A stretch of DNA of 64,000 bases from JAWWPY01 sp033854735 (GTDB taxonomy: Bacteria; Actinomycetota; Actinomycetes; Streptosporangiales; Streptosporangiaceae), in the NCBI GenBank assembly GCA_033854735.1, contig JAWWPY010000302.1:53447-117446 (forward strand), in the 5' to 3' direction. Shown here piece after piece: positions 8,850 to 17,064 of the stretch; the first letter of the stretch is position 1; the number at the start of each line of letters is the position of its first letter. The position numbers and the translations under genes were made by a program. The notes under the pieces were generated by a model. It was not told where the DNA came from and ran no database searches. It saw nothing but the letters and a program-made list of their open reading frames with translations.

Positions 8850-9929
8850 ATGACTCGATCGACACCAGGCCACCAGCCGTGGCCGGGGGCCGCGCTGGGC
8901 GTGCACCGGGTGCTCGAGCCGGCGGGGGTGCTGCCCCAGGCGGCCTGGCGGCTCGACCCTGACCCCGTCATCGGGCCCGATGAGGTGCGGATCCAGGTGG
9001 AGAGGCTCAACCTGGACGCCGCGTCCTACCGCCAGCTCCGCGAGTCGTCCGGGGGGAGCGCCGAGGCGATGCGGGCCGCGGTCCTGGCCATCGTGGCCGA
9101 GCGCGGCAAGATGCAGAACCCGGTGACCGGGTCCGGCGGCATGCTCACCGGGGTCGTGGAGGAGGCCGGTCCGCGGTCGCCGCTCGGCCTGGCCGCCGGG
9201 GACCGGATCGCCACCCTCGTCTCACTCAGCCTCACCCCGCTGGCCATCACCGACGGCCTGGCCGGCTGGGACGGCGCGTCCGAGCAGGTGCCGTGCGCCG
9301 GGCACGCCATCCTGTTCGGGCGCTCGATCGCCACGGTGCTTCCCGATGACCTGCCCGGCCCGCTGGCCCTCGCTGTGCTGGACGTGTGCGGTGCCCCAGC
9401 CCTCACCCACCGGGTCGTGAGCACCATGACCAGCCCGGTCGTGGCGATCATCGGGGGGGCGGGCAAGAGCGGGTCGCTGTCCGCCGCCGCGGCCCGGCGG
9501 GCCGGCGCACGGACCATCATCGGGGTGGTGCCCACGCCCCCGGAAGAAGCCGTGCTGCGGCGCAGCGGGCTCGCGGACCAGGTCGTGATGGCCGACGCGC
9601 GGGACCCGCTGGCGCTGTCCGGCGCGGTGGCCGGCGCGGGCGGCCCGGCCGACGTGACCGTGGTCTGTGTGGATGTGCCGGGCTGTGAAGGCGGCGCGGT
9701 GCTGGCCACGGCCCAGGGCGGCACGGTGATCTTCTTCTCGATGGCGACCTCGTTCACCGCCGCGGCGCTCGGCGCGGAGGGGGTGGCCGCCGACGTGACC
9801 ATGCTGATCGGCAACGGGTACGTCCCCGGGCATGCCCAGATGGCCCTCGACCTGATCCGGGCCGAGCCCGCGGTCCGCGCCATCTTCGAGGGCCGGACCG
9901 GGACAACGCAGTCCGTTGTGGCCGTATAA
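8850..9929 (+). CDS. kdd: L-erythro-3,5-diaminohexanoate dehydrogenase
   Basis: An NAD-dependent oxidoreductase of 359 residues that deaminates 3,5-diaminohexanoate, the KamDE product, to 5-amino-3-oxohexanoate. The family N-terminal segment (NPVTGSGGMLTG) and a Rossmann motif around IIGGAGKSG, followed by a typical second strand, support this. ATG 8850 has GGAAGG eight bases upstream; the frame extends to a GTG at 8718, but that stretch is the 19-bp repeat array. Synteny with kamD, kamE and kal is the strongest evidence. The next gene starts 42 bases downstream, so an operon is likely. Confidence 0.88.
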   Translation: MTRSTPGHQPWPGAALGVHRVLEPAGVLPQAAWRLDPDPVIGPDEVRIQVERLNLDAASYRQLRESSGGSAEAMRAAVLAIVAERGKMQNPVTGSGGMLTGVVEEAGPRSPLGLAAGDRIATLVSLSLTPLAITDGLAGWDGASEQVPCAGHAILFGRSIATVLPDDLPGPLALAVLDVCGAPALTHRVVSTMTSPVVAIIGGAGKSGSLSAAAARRAGARTIIGVVPTPPEEAVLRRSGLADQVVMADARDPLALSGAVAGAGGPADVTVVCVDVPGCEGGAVLATAQGGTVIFFSMATSFTAAALGAEGVAADVTMLIGNGYVPGHAQMALDLIRAEPAVRAIFEGRTGTTQSVVAV

Positions 9930-9971
9930 AGCGCACGCAACGGACCGGTGCAGATGAGAGGGGAACGCGCG

Positions 9972-11528
9972 ATGGAGCCGAAGCTCGGACTCGATCCGGC
10001 CGTCGTCCGCGAAGCCCGTGAACTGGCCCGAGCGGCCGGGCAGCCGATCGTCGAGCTGGCCAGGACGCACACGACGGTGTCCGTCGAGCGCGCCGTGCTG
10101 CGCCTGGCCGGCCTGGGCGGCGCTGACGAGGACGGCATGCCCTGGGTCAACCGGCTGGTCGATGCCGTGCGGGAGAGCGTGGGGCTGGAGCACGGGATCG
10201 CGCTGCCCGCCTGGGACGCGCTGCTCGCCGGGGGGTACCCCGACCTGGCCTCGCTGGCCCGGGACGCGGCGGCGGGGGCGGTGAAGTTCCGGCGGCCCGA
10301 GGGCGGCGACGCCGCGGTGGCCCGGGCGGCGGCCAGCGCGGCCCTCGGCCGGGGCATCGCCCTGATCGACGCCCGGCGGGCGGAGCGGGACGCGATGATC
10401 CGCGACACCGCCGACCCGCCCAAGCCGTGGATCTACCTGATCGTGGCGACCGGGGACATCTACGAGGACATCCCGCAGGCTCAGGCGGCCGCCCGGGAGG
10501 GCGCCGACATCATCGCGGTGATCCGGTCCACCGGCCAGTCGCTGCTCGACTACGTGCCTGAGGGCGCGACCCGGGAAGGTTACGCGGGCACGTACGCGAC
10601 CAGGGAGAACTTCCGGCTCATGCGGGCCGCGCTGGACGATGTCTCCCGCGAGCTGGGCCGCTACGTGCGGCTGACCAACTACGCGTCCGGGCTGTGCATG
10701 CCGGAGATCGCCGCGCTGGCCGGGCTCGAGCGCCTGGACATGATGCTGAACGACTGCATGTACGGGATCATCTTCCGCGACATCAACCCCCGGCGCACGT
10801 TCATCGACCAGCGGTTCTCCCGTCAGGTGCACGCGCGGGCCGGGATCGTCATCAACACCGGCGAGGACAACTACCTGACCACGGCCGACGCGGTGGACGC
10901 CGCGCACACCGTGGTGGTCAGCCAGCTCCTGAACGAGTTCTTCGGCCAGGAGGCCGGGCTGGCCGATACCCAGCTGGGCCTCGGCCACGCGTTCGAGATC
11001 AACCCCGAGGTACCGGACTCGTTCGTGCTGGAACTCGCGCACGCCCAGCTGGTCCGCGAGCTTTTCCCCAACGCACCCCTGAAGTACATGCCGCCGACCA
11101 AGCACATGACCGGGAACGTGTTCGCCGGGTACCTGCTGGACGCGTTCTTCAACTTGGCCGGGGTGATGACCGACCAGTCGATCCTGCTCATCGGCATGAT
11201 GACCGAGGGCATCCACACCCCGTTCCTATCCGACCGTGACCTGGCGCTGGAGAACGTCCGGTACGTGGCCCGGGCCGCGGCCACGCTGGGCGAGAACTTC
11301 CGGCCGCCGCCGGGCGGCCTGGTCGAGCGGCGCGCGCACCAGGTGCTCACCGAGGCGGTGGGCCTGCTGCGCCGCATCAGCCGCGACGGGCTGCTCGGCG
11401 CGATCGCGGAGGGCACGTTCGGCATCACCCGCCGCCCCGCCGACGGCGGCCGCGGGCTGGATGGCGTGATCGCCCGCGCCGACAGCTACTTCAACCCGGC
11501 GATAGAGATCCTGGAGAGTGCCTCATGA
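9972..11528 (+). CDS. kamD: lysine 5,6-aminomutase alpha subunit
   Basis: The large subunit (518 residues; the clostridial protein is about 516) of the adenosylcobalamin- and PLP-dependent enzyme that moves the terminal amino group of beta-lysine to C5. It forms the TIM-barrel substrate domain. Recognisable segments are VATGDIYEDIPQAQ, RSTGQSLLDYVPEGA and YMPPTKHMTGN. ATG 9972 has GAGGGGA seven bases upstream; an in-frame GTG at 9948 is less likely. Its stop overlaps the kamE start by four bases, which suggests coupled synthesis of the two subunits in equal amounts. Confidence 0.95.
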   Translation: MEPKLGLDPAVVREARELARAAGQPIVELARTHTTVSVERAVLRLAGLGGADEDGMPWVNRLVDAVRESVGLEHGIALPAWDALLAGGYPDLASLARDAAAGAVKFRRPEGGDAAVARAAASAALGRGIALIDARRAERDAMIRDTADPPKPWIYLIVATGDIYEDIPQAQAAAREGADIIAVIRSTGQSLLDYVPEGATREGYAGTYATRENFRLMRAALDDVSRELGRYVRLTNYASGLCMPEIAALAGLERLDMMLNDCMYGIIFRDINPRRTFIDQRFSRQVHARAGIVINTGEDNYLTTADAVDAAHTVVVSQLLNEFFGQEAGLADTQLGLGHAFEINPEVPDSFVLELAHAQLVRELFPNAPLKYMPPTKHMTGNVFAGYLLDAFFNLAGVMTDQSILLIGMMTEGIHTPFLSDRDLALENVRYVARAAATLGENFRPPPGGLVERRAHQVLTEAVGLLRRISRDGLLGAIAEGTFGITRRPADGGRGLDGVIARADSYFNPAIEILESAS

Positions 11529-12433
11529 CTGAGACGACAGCTGGCCAGGCCGGGCCAGCCTCAGCGGGGGGCCCGGGGGGTCGTCCACCCGGGCCAGCAC
11601 TGATACGTCCCTACGGCGACACGACAGGGGATGGGCGGGTGCAGGTGTCGTTCACCTTGCCGGTTCCGTTCGGCGGTGAAGAGGAGCGCGCCCGGGCCGA
11701 AGGGGCAGCGCTCCAGCTCGCCGCGTCCATGGGCCTCGACCCGGCGATGGTGGTGCACGCGAAGGGGATGGGGCCGGACTTCACGTTCTTCATCGTCTAC
11801 GGCCGGGTCAGCCACCTGGTCGATCTGTCCAAGGTCACTGTGGTCCGGCGCGAATTCCCGCTGCTGTCGGCGGCCGAGGTCAACCTGCGGATCCGCGGAG
11901 GGCTGGGCCGCAAGCTGGTCGTGCTGGGCGCATGTATCGGCAGCGACGCGCACACGGTCGGCATCGACGCCATCCTCAACGTCAAGGGCCATGCCGGGGA
12001 GAAGGGCCTGGAGTACTACCGGGAGATGCGGGTGGTGAACCTGGGTGCCCAGGTGGACGTGGACACGCTGGTGGCCCGGACGCGATCGGAACACGCGGAC
12101 GCGGTGCTGGTGAGCCAGGTGGTCTCTCAGCGGGAGGCGCACCTGGCTGGCGCCCGTGAGGTCTCGGCCGCTCTCCGGGCCACCTACCGGGCCGAGCGTG
12201 CCCCGCTGCTGGTGGTGGGCGGCCCGCGGTTCGACCCGGCCATGGCCGGGGAGCTTGGCGTGGACAAGGTCTTCGGCCGCGGCACCACGCCCCGGGAGGT
12301 GGCCAGCTACCTGGTGCACGCCGTGGTCCCCGCGCGCGAAGCTGCGCCCGTGGATCCCGGGCGCGAAGCTGCGCCCGTGGATCCCGCGCGCGGAGCTGCG
12401 CCCGTGGATCCCGCCCGCGGGGCAGTGGCATGA
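11525..12433 (+). CDS. kamE: lysine 5,6-aminomutase beta subunit
   Basis: The small, cofactor-carrying subunit (302 residues). The base-off/His-on cobalamin motif DxHxxG is D141-A-H143-T-V-G146, and K154 in the following NVKGHAG segment matches the lysine that holds PLP in the open state. A Rossmann-like B12 domain follows (AVLVSQVVSQ, LLVVGGPRF). The first 30 residues are Gly/Pro-rich and the last 30 are a repeated AAPVDPARG segment that is not part of the catalytic fold. ATGA overlaps on both sides link it to kamD and kal. No B12 riboswitch was seen upstream of the operon. Confidence 0.95.
   Translation: MTETTAGQAGPASAGGPGGRPPGPALIRPYGDTTGDGRVQVSFTLPVPFGGEEERARAEGAALQLAASMGLDPAMVVHAKGMGPDFTFFIVYGRVSHLVDLSKVTVVRREFPLLSAAEVNLRIRGGLGRKLVVLGACIGSDAHTVGIDAILNVKGHAGEKGLEYYREMRVVNLGAQVDVDTLVARTRSEHADAVLVSQVVSQREAHLAGAREVSAALRATYRAERAPLLVVGGPRFDPAMAGELGVDKVFGRGTTPREVASYLVHAVVPAREAAPVDPGREAAPVDPARGAAPVDPARGAVA
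12341..12421 (+). repeat. 27-bp tandem repeat inside the kamE 3' end
   Basis: Three in-frame units start at 12341, 12368 and 12395, each beginning GCTGCGCCCGTGGATCCC. They encode AAPVDP followed by GRE, ARG and ARG. The array lies just before the kamE/kal overlap and looks like recent slippage growth of a C-terminal tail. Confidence 0.9.
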
Positions 12434-12816
12434 CCGCGGCCGCAGGGCAGGCTGTGACGCACCGCCGCTATGTCCCCGCGAGTCACGCTCACTACGGCGG
12501 GAAACTGGTGGACGGCGCGTATGTGCTCGGCCTGTTCGGTGACGTGGGGACCGAGTTGTCGATCCGCTCCGACGGCGACGAGGGGCTGTTCGCGTCCTAC
12601 TCTGACGTCCAGTTCCGGGCGCCGGTTCTGGCCGGCGATGTGATCGAGGCGACTGCGACCGTGATCCGGGTCGGGCGGCGCAGCCGCGAGATCGCATTCG
12701 AGGCGCGGGTGGTGTGCCGGGCGGCACCGGAGCACGGTCCCTCCGCCTCCCGGGTGCTGGCCGAGCCCCTGGTGGTGGTCGCCGCGACCGGCACTGTGGT
12801 GGTGCCGGCCCGGTAA
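12430..12816 (+). CDS. kal: 3-aminobutyryl-CoA ammonia-lyase
   Basis: A 128-residue single hotdog-fold protein that should remove ammonia from 3-aminobutyryl-CoA to give crotonyl-CoA, the last specific step of lysine fermentation. The Kal signature is the N-terminal YVPASHAHYGGKLVDGA segment and the GDVGTEL and YSDVQFRAPV segments. It overlaps kamE by four bases. The preceding cleavage enzyme (Kce) is not next to it, so the product of Kdd must be handled by an enzyme encoded elsewhere. Confidence 0.9.
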   Translation: MTAAAGQAVTHRRYVPASHAHYGGKLVDGAYVLGLFGDVGTELSIRSDGDEGLFASYSDVQFRAPVLAGDVIEATATVIRVGRRSREIAFEARVVCRAAPEHGPSASRVLAEPLVVVAATGTVVVPAR

Positions 12817-12868
12817 GCGGCCGCTGGCCCGGTAAGCGGGGCCGGCCTGGGTAAGCGGGGCCGCGGCT
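12812..12868. repeat. 19-bp tandem repeat at the kal stop
   Basis: Three units with the core GGTAAGCGG start at 12812, 12831 and 12850, a strict 19-bp period; the kal stop codon TAA lies in the first. The motif differs from the 19-bp array before kdd, but the period is the same. The remaining bases to the next gene are GC-rich and show no other feature. Confidence 0.8.
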
Positions 12869-12916
12869 GGCGCGGTCCCAGGGATCCAGCCGTCGTCAGA
12901 TCCCGCCTCGTCACGG

Positions 12917-14434
12917 TCAGCCCACATCGACCCAGCCGAGGGTGCGGTCGACCGCCTTCTTCCAGCCGGCGTAGCCATGGGCGCGCCGTCCGTCGTCCCA
13001 CTGCGGCTGCCAGCGCCTGTCCTCTAGCCAGTTCTGCCTGAGTTCGTCAACCGATCCCCAGAACGCCACGGCCAGGCCGGCCGCGTAACCGGCGCCGAGC
13101 GCCGTGGTCTCGGCGACGAAGGGCCTGGACACCGGGACGCCGAGGATGTCGGCCTGAATCTGCATGCACAACTCGTTGGCGGTGACCCCGCCGTCCACGC
13201 GGAGCGCGCCGAGGGCCACCCCCCAGTCCCGCTGCATCGCTTCAACCACATCCCTGGTCTGATAGCAGATCGCCTCCAGGGTGGCGCGGGCCAGGTGGGC
13301 GCTGGTGTTGTAGCGGGACAGCCCGACGATGGCGCCTCGTGCATCCGGCTGCCAGTACGGGGCGAAGAGGCCCGAGAAGGCCGGGACGAAGTAGACGCCG
13401 CCAGTGTCGCTGACTTCGCGGGCCAGTGCCTCGCACTGGGCCGCGCCAGAGATGACGCCCAACTGGTCGCGCAGCCACTGGACGGCGGAGCCGGTGACCG
13501 CGATCGAGCCCTCCAGGGCGTACACCGGTGCCGCGTTGCCGAACTGGTAGCAGACCGTGCTGAGCAGTCCATGATCCGACCTGATCGGCTCAGTGCCGAC
13601 GTTGAGAAGCAGGAAGCTGCCGGTCCCATAGGTAATCTTGGCCTCGCCCACCCCAAAACATGCCTGCCCAACGACAGCCGCCTGCTGGTTCCCCAGGTCG
13701 CCGGCCAGCGGCACCTCCCCACCGAACGGGCCGAGCGGGCGGGTCACGCCGTAGGTGCGGGGGTCGGCGGACGGCCTGATTTCCGGCAGCATCTGGTGGG
13801 GGATGGCGAAGAACGACAGCAGTTCGGAGTCCCAGTCCAGCGTGGCCAGGTCCATCAGCATGGTGCGGCTGGCGTTGGTCGGATCGGTAATGTGCACACC
13901 GCCGTCGACCCCGCCGGTCAGGTGCCAGAGCAGCCAGCTGTCGATGGTGCCGAACAGCGCGTCGCCCATTTCAGCGGCGTCGCGGGCACCGTCGATGTTC
14001 TCGAGGATCCACTGGATCTTGCCGCCGGAGAAGCAGGCGGCGGGCGGCAGGCCCGTCATCTTCCGGATGATGTCGCCGCGGCCGTCGCGCTCCGCCGTGG
14101 CGGCGATCCGGTCCGTGCGAGTGTCCTGCCAGACGATCGCGTTGTAGTAGGGCTGGCCCGTCCTGCGGTTCCACACCAGCGTTGTCTCGCGCTGATTGGC
14201 GATGCCCACGGCGGCGAGGTCGCCAGCATGCAGGCTGGCCCGGCGCAGGCCGGTCTCGATGACGGCGCGGGTGTGTGCCCAGATCTCCGCCGGGTCATGC
14301 TCCACCCAGCCTGGCTGCGGCATGATCTGCTCGTGTTCGAGCTGGTGGCGGCCCACCTCGTTGCCACCATGATCAAAGATCATGAAGCGGGTATAGGTCG
14401 TGCCCTGGTCGACGGCTCCGACGAACTCGGCCAT
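12917..14434 (-). CDS. FGGY kinase, glycerol kinase-like with altered active site
   Basis: A 505-residue FGGY-family protein that aligns end to end with glycerol kinase (DQGTTYTR, NQRETT, GTGSFLLLN, ALEGS, VDGGVTAN). Two active-site positions differ. The catalytic base segment GDQQAA reads GNQQAA (N249), replacing the aspartate that deprotonates glycerol (D245 in E. coli), and the glycerol-contacting Tyr of PYFSG is Cys (C134 in AACFSG). The Arg-Glu pair that binds glycerol is kept. ATG 14434 has AGGAG six bases upstream. It is divergent from the IclR gene, beyond which lies a normal glpK. It may have a different substrate, or be a non-catalytic sensor. Confidence 0.88.
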   Translation of the reverse strand: MAEFVGAVDQGTTYTRFMIFDHGGNEVGRHQLEHEQIMPQPGWVEHDPAEIWAHTRAVIETGLRRASLHAGDLAAVGIANQRETTLVWNRRTGQPYYNAIVWQDTRTDRIAATAERDGRGDIIRKMTGLPPAACFSGGKIQWILENIDGARDAAEMGDALFGTIDSWLLWHLTGGVDGGVHITDPTNASRTMLMDLATLDWDSELLSFFAIPHQMLPEIRPSADPRTYGVTRPLGPFGGEVPLAGDLGNQQAAVVGQACFGVGEAKITYGTGSFLLLNVGTEPIRSDHGLLSTVCYQFGNAAPVYALEGSIAVTGSAVQWLRDQLGVISGAAQCEALAREVSDTGGVYFVPAFSGLFAPYWQPDARGAIVGLSRYNTSAHLARATLEAICYQTRDVVEAMQRDWGVALGALRVDGGVTANELCMQIQADILGVPVSRPFVAETTALGAGYAAGLAVAFWGSVDELRQNWLEDRRWQPQWDDGRRAHGYAGWKKAVDRTLGWVDVG

Positions 14435-14553
14435 ATGGATCTCCTGTTTCGGAGTGTGCCGGGGCAGGCCATCTCGCATCCCGACCCAGGTGGTCGGGCC
14501 CCGCTGTTGCCGGGAACGCTAAGCGGACGGGAGCGTGCTGCCAACAGGCATGC

Positions 14554-14685
14554 GCCGACAATGCCGAACACTGGTCTGCTTTGCAGAACGGCAGTACTGT
14601 CGGGTGCTGTGACCCGGATCTCATATCGGCATATTGACAGCGCCAAGCGGGTTCGCGCACCGGTCCGGTGCCGACAATGTCGAAT
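14554..14685. promoter_or_regulatory. candidate IclR operators
   Basis: The stretch between the FGGY gene and the IclR gene (14435-14713) holds GCCGACAATGCCGAA at 14554 and GCCGACAATGTCGAA at 14670, a near-exact direct repeat 116 bp apart. TGTCGG at 14598-14603 is inverted relative to the first. One copy near each divergent start is the arrangement expected of an autoregulating IclR protein. Inference from sequence only. Confidence 0.4.
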
Positions 14686-14713
14686 ACCTATCGACGCTGA
14701 TACGATCACCTCC

Positions 14714-15481
14714 GTGCCGGGTTCCATTCAGTCGATCGAGCGCTCGGCGGCCATCCTCCGCCTTATGGCCCGCGGATCCGGCCGGCTCGGAGTGGGCGAG
14801 ATTGCCCACTCCCTGGGCCTGGCCCGCGGCACCACCCATGGAATTCTGCGCACGCTGCAGCTCGTGGGTTTCGTCGAACAGGACGGGCCGAGTGGCAAGT
14901 ATCAGCTCGGCGCCGCCCTGCTCCACCTCGGTACCAGCTACCTGGACGTGAACGAACTGCGGTCCAGGGCGATCAACTGGGCGGATGCGCTCGCAGCGCG
15001 GAGCGGCGAGGCGGTACGTATCGCCACCGTCCTCGACGGGCGCGCGCTCGTGGTCCATCACGTGTTCCGTCCCGACGACACGCTGCAGACCCTCGATGTC
15101 GGAACCCTGCTTCCCCTGCATGCCACCGCGCTGGGCAAGATCCTGCTCGCCTTCGACGCGAACGCCGCCGCATGCCTGGCCGACGATGACCTCGAGCCGT
15201 TCAGCAAGAAGACGATCACATCCCGGCACGCACTCACCCGTGCGCTGGCCCAGATCCGCGACGCCGGCTGGGCCGACGAGGTCGAGGAACTGACTGTCGG
15301 TGAGGCCGGCGTCGCGGCACCGATCCGCGGCTACGGCGGACTGCTCGTCGGCTCGATCGGGGTGTCCGGCGCGGTTGAGCGGGTCTGTAACTCGAAGGGA
15401 CGGCCGAATCCGGCGCTGGTCGCACACGTGCGCGACGCGGCGCGCGCGGTTTCTCGCGACCTTGGCGCCTCACGCTGGTGA
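14714..15481 (+). CDS. IclR-family transcriptional regulator
   Basis: 255 residues: an N-terminal winged helix-turn-helix (about residues 8-65, SIERSAAILRLM ... GLARGTTHGILRTL) and a C-terminal IclR effector domain (LHATALGKILLAF, then GVAAPIRGYGG). Lying between two glycerol kinase-type genes, it resembles GylR, the glycerol-operon regulator of streptomycetes, so glycerol or glycerol 3-phosphate is the likely effector. GTG 14714 is the start that gives a normal-length protein; its ribosome site is weak. The frame stays open upstream through the FGGY gene but carries no sensible domain there. It ends 34 bases before glpK. Confidence 0.88.
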   Translation: MPGSIQSIERSAAILRLMARGSGRLGVGEIAHSLGLARGTTHGILRTLQLVGFVEQDGPSGKYQLGAALLHLGTSYLDVNELRSRAINWADALAARSGEAVRIATVLDGRALVVHHVFRPDDTLQTLDVGTLLPLHATALGKILLAFDANAAACLADDDLEPFSKKTITSRHALTRALAQIRDAGWADEVEELTVGEAGVAAPIRGYGGLLVGSIGVSGAVERVCNSKGRPNPALVAHVRDAARAVSRDLGASRW

Positions 15482-15515
15482 GCGTCACGCACTTCTACCG
15501 TGCGAGGAGGGGGGC

Positions 15516-17027
15516 ATGACCGAGCGCTTCGTGATGGCCGTCGACCAGGGCACGACCTCGACGCGCTGCATCCTGTTCGACCACCACGGCCGGATGGTGT
15601 CGGTGACCCAGCGCGAGCACAAGCAGCATTTTCCTAAACCGGGCTGGGTCGAGCACGATGCCGTGGAGATCTGGCGCAACTTCGAGCGGATCGCCCCCGA
15701 GGCACTTGCCCAGGCCGGGATCACTCTTGACCAGGTGGCGGCGCTGGGTATCACCAACCAGCGGGAGACCACCCTCATGTGGGACCGGCATACCGGCGAG
15801 CCGGTCGGCCGCGCCCTGGTCTGGCAGGACACGCGTACCGACACACTGGTGGACGAGATGTCCCGCCGGCCCGATGCGGACATCGTGCAGGAGCGCAGCG
15901 GTCTGCCGCTGGCGACCTATTTTTCCGCCCCCCGCATCCGGTGGCTGCTCGATCACATTCCCGGGCTGGACGAACGCGCCGAGAACGGTGGCGTCCTGTT
16001 CGGGACGATGGAGAGCTGGCTGATCTGGAAGCTCACCGGCGGCCCCGACGGCGGCGTGCATGCCACCGAGGTCACGAACGCCAGCCGCACCCTGCTGATG
16101 AATCTCGCGACGCTGGAGTGGGACGAGGAACTGATCTCGTTCTTCGGCGTGCCGCACCGGATGCTGCCGCAGATCCGCCCGTCGATGGAGATCCTCGGTA
16201 CGGCCCGATGCGTGCTGCCCGGGGTACGCATCGCAGCGGCCCTCGGTGATCAGCAGGCCGCCCTGTTCGGCCAGACGTGCTTTGCCCCGGGCGAGGCCAA
16301 ATGCACGTACGGAACCGGCAGCTTCCTGCTGCTGAACACCGGCAACGAACTGGTTCGCTCCACGCATGGCCTGCTCTCGACCGTTGGATACAAGATTGGC
16401 CCAGAGCCGGCCGTCTACGCGCTGGAAGGATCCATTGCGGTCACCGGATCGCTCGTACAGTGGTTCCGCGACCGGCTCGGCCTCATCAGCACCGCGGCCG
16501 AGATCGAGACTCTGGCCCTCACGGTCGAGGACAACGGCGGCTGTTACATCGTCCCTGCGTTCTCGGGCTTGTTCGCTCCCTACTGGCGCAGCGAGGCCCG
16601 CGGCATCATCGTGGGGCTCACCTCGTATATCACCAAGGGGCACTTGTCGCGGGCGGTCCTGGAGGCAACCGGCTGGCAGACCAGGGAGGTCGTCGACGCC
16701 ATGAACGCCGACTCCGGCCTGGCGCTCAAGGAGCTGAAGGTTGACGGCGGGATGACCGCCGACAACCTCCTCATGCAGTTCATCGCCGACGTGCTCGATG
16801 TCCCGGTGGTACGCCCCATGGTCGCCGAGACCGTCTCCCTCGGTGCCGCCTACGCTGCGGGGCTGGCCGTGGGTTACTGGCCAGATCTGGAAGTCCTGCG
16901 CAACAACTGGCATCGCGCAGGGCAGTGGCTGCCGAGCATGGATCCGGGCCACCGCGAGAGGGAATACGGTAACTGGCGCCGTGCCGTCGAGCGCACATTC
17001 GACTGGATCAGGCCACCCGAGGAGTGA
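15516..17027 (+). CDS. glpK: glycerol kinase
   Basis: 503 residues. ATP-dependent phosphorylation of glycerol to sn-glycerol 3-phosphate. All catalytic landmarks are present: DQGTTSTR, NQRETT, a Tyr in TYFSAPR, GDQQAALFGQ with the catalytic Asp, GTGSFLLLN and VDGGMTADN. ATG 15516 follows GAGGAGGGGGG. It is co-directional with the IclR gene and probably controlled by it. No glycerol facilitator or glycerol 3-phosphate dehydrogenase is adjacent, unlike the streptomycete gyl operon. Confidence 0.93.
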   Translation: MTERFVMAVDQGTTSTRCILFDHHGRMVSVTQREHKQHFPKPGWVEHDAVEIWRNFERIAPEALAQAGITLDQVAALGITNQRETTLMWDRHTGEPVGRALVWQDTRTDTLVDEMSRRPDADIVQERSGLPLATYFSAPRIRWLLDHIPGLDERAENGGVLFGTMESWLIWKLTGGPDGGVHATEVTNASRTLLMNLATLEWDEELISFFGVPHRMLPQIRPSMEILGTARCVLPGVRIAAALGDQQAALFGQTCFAPGEAKCTYGTGSFLLLNTGNELVRSTHGLLSTVGYKIGPEPAVYALEGSIAVTGSLVQWFRDRLGLISTAAEIETLALTVEDNGGCYIVPAFSGLFAPYWRSEARGIIVGLTSYITKGHLSRAVLEATGWQTREVVDAMNADSGLALKELKVDGGMTADNLLMQFIADVLDVPVVRPMVAETVSLGAAYAAGLAVGYWPDLEVLRNNWHRAGQWLPSMDPGHREREYGNWRRAVERTFDWIRPPEE

Positions 17028-17064
17028 GCGGCGGGGCCTTGCCAGCCGGAGGTTGCGGCTCGGG

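Noticed and set aside
8640..8850. Cobalamin riboswitch upstream of kdd-kamDE
   Set aside because: Expected because KamDE uses B12, but no B12-box-like sequence or conserved core is visible; the stretch is an AT-rich promoter region plus the 19-bp array.
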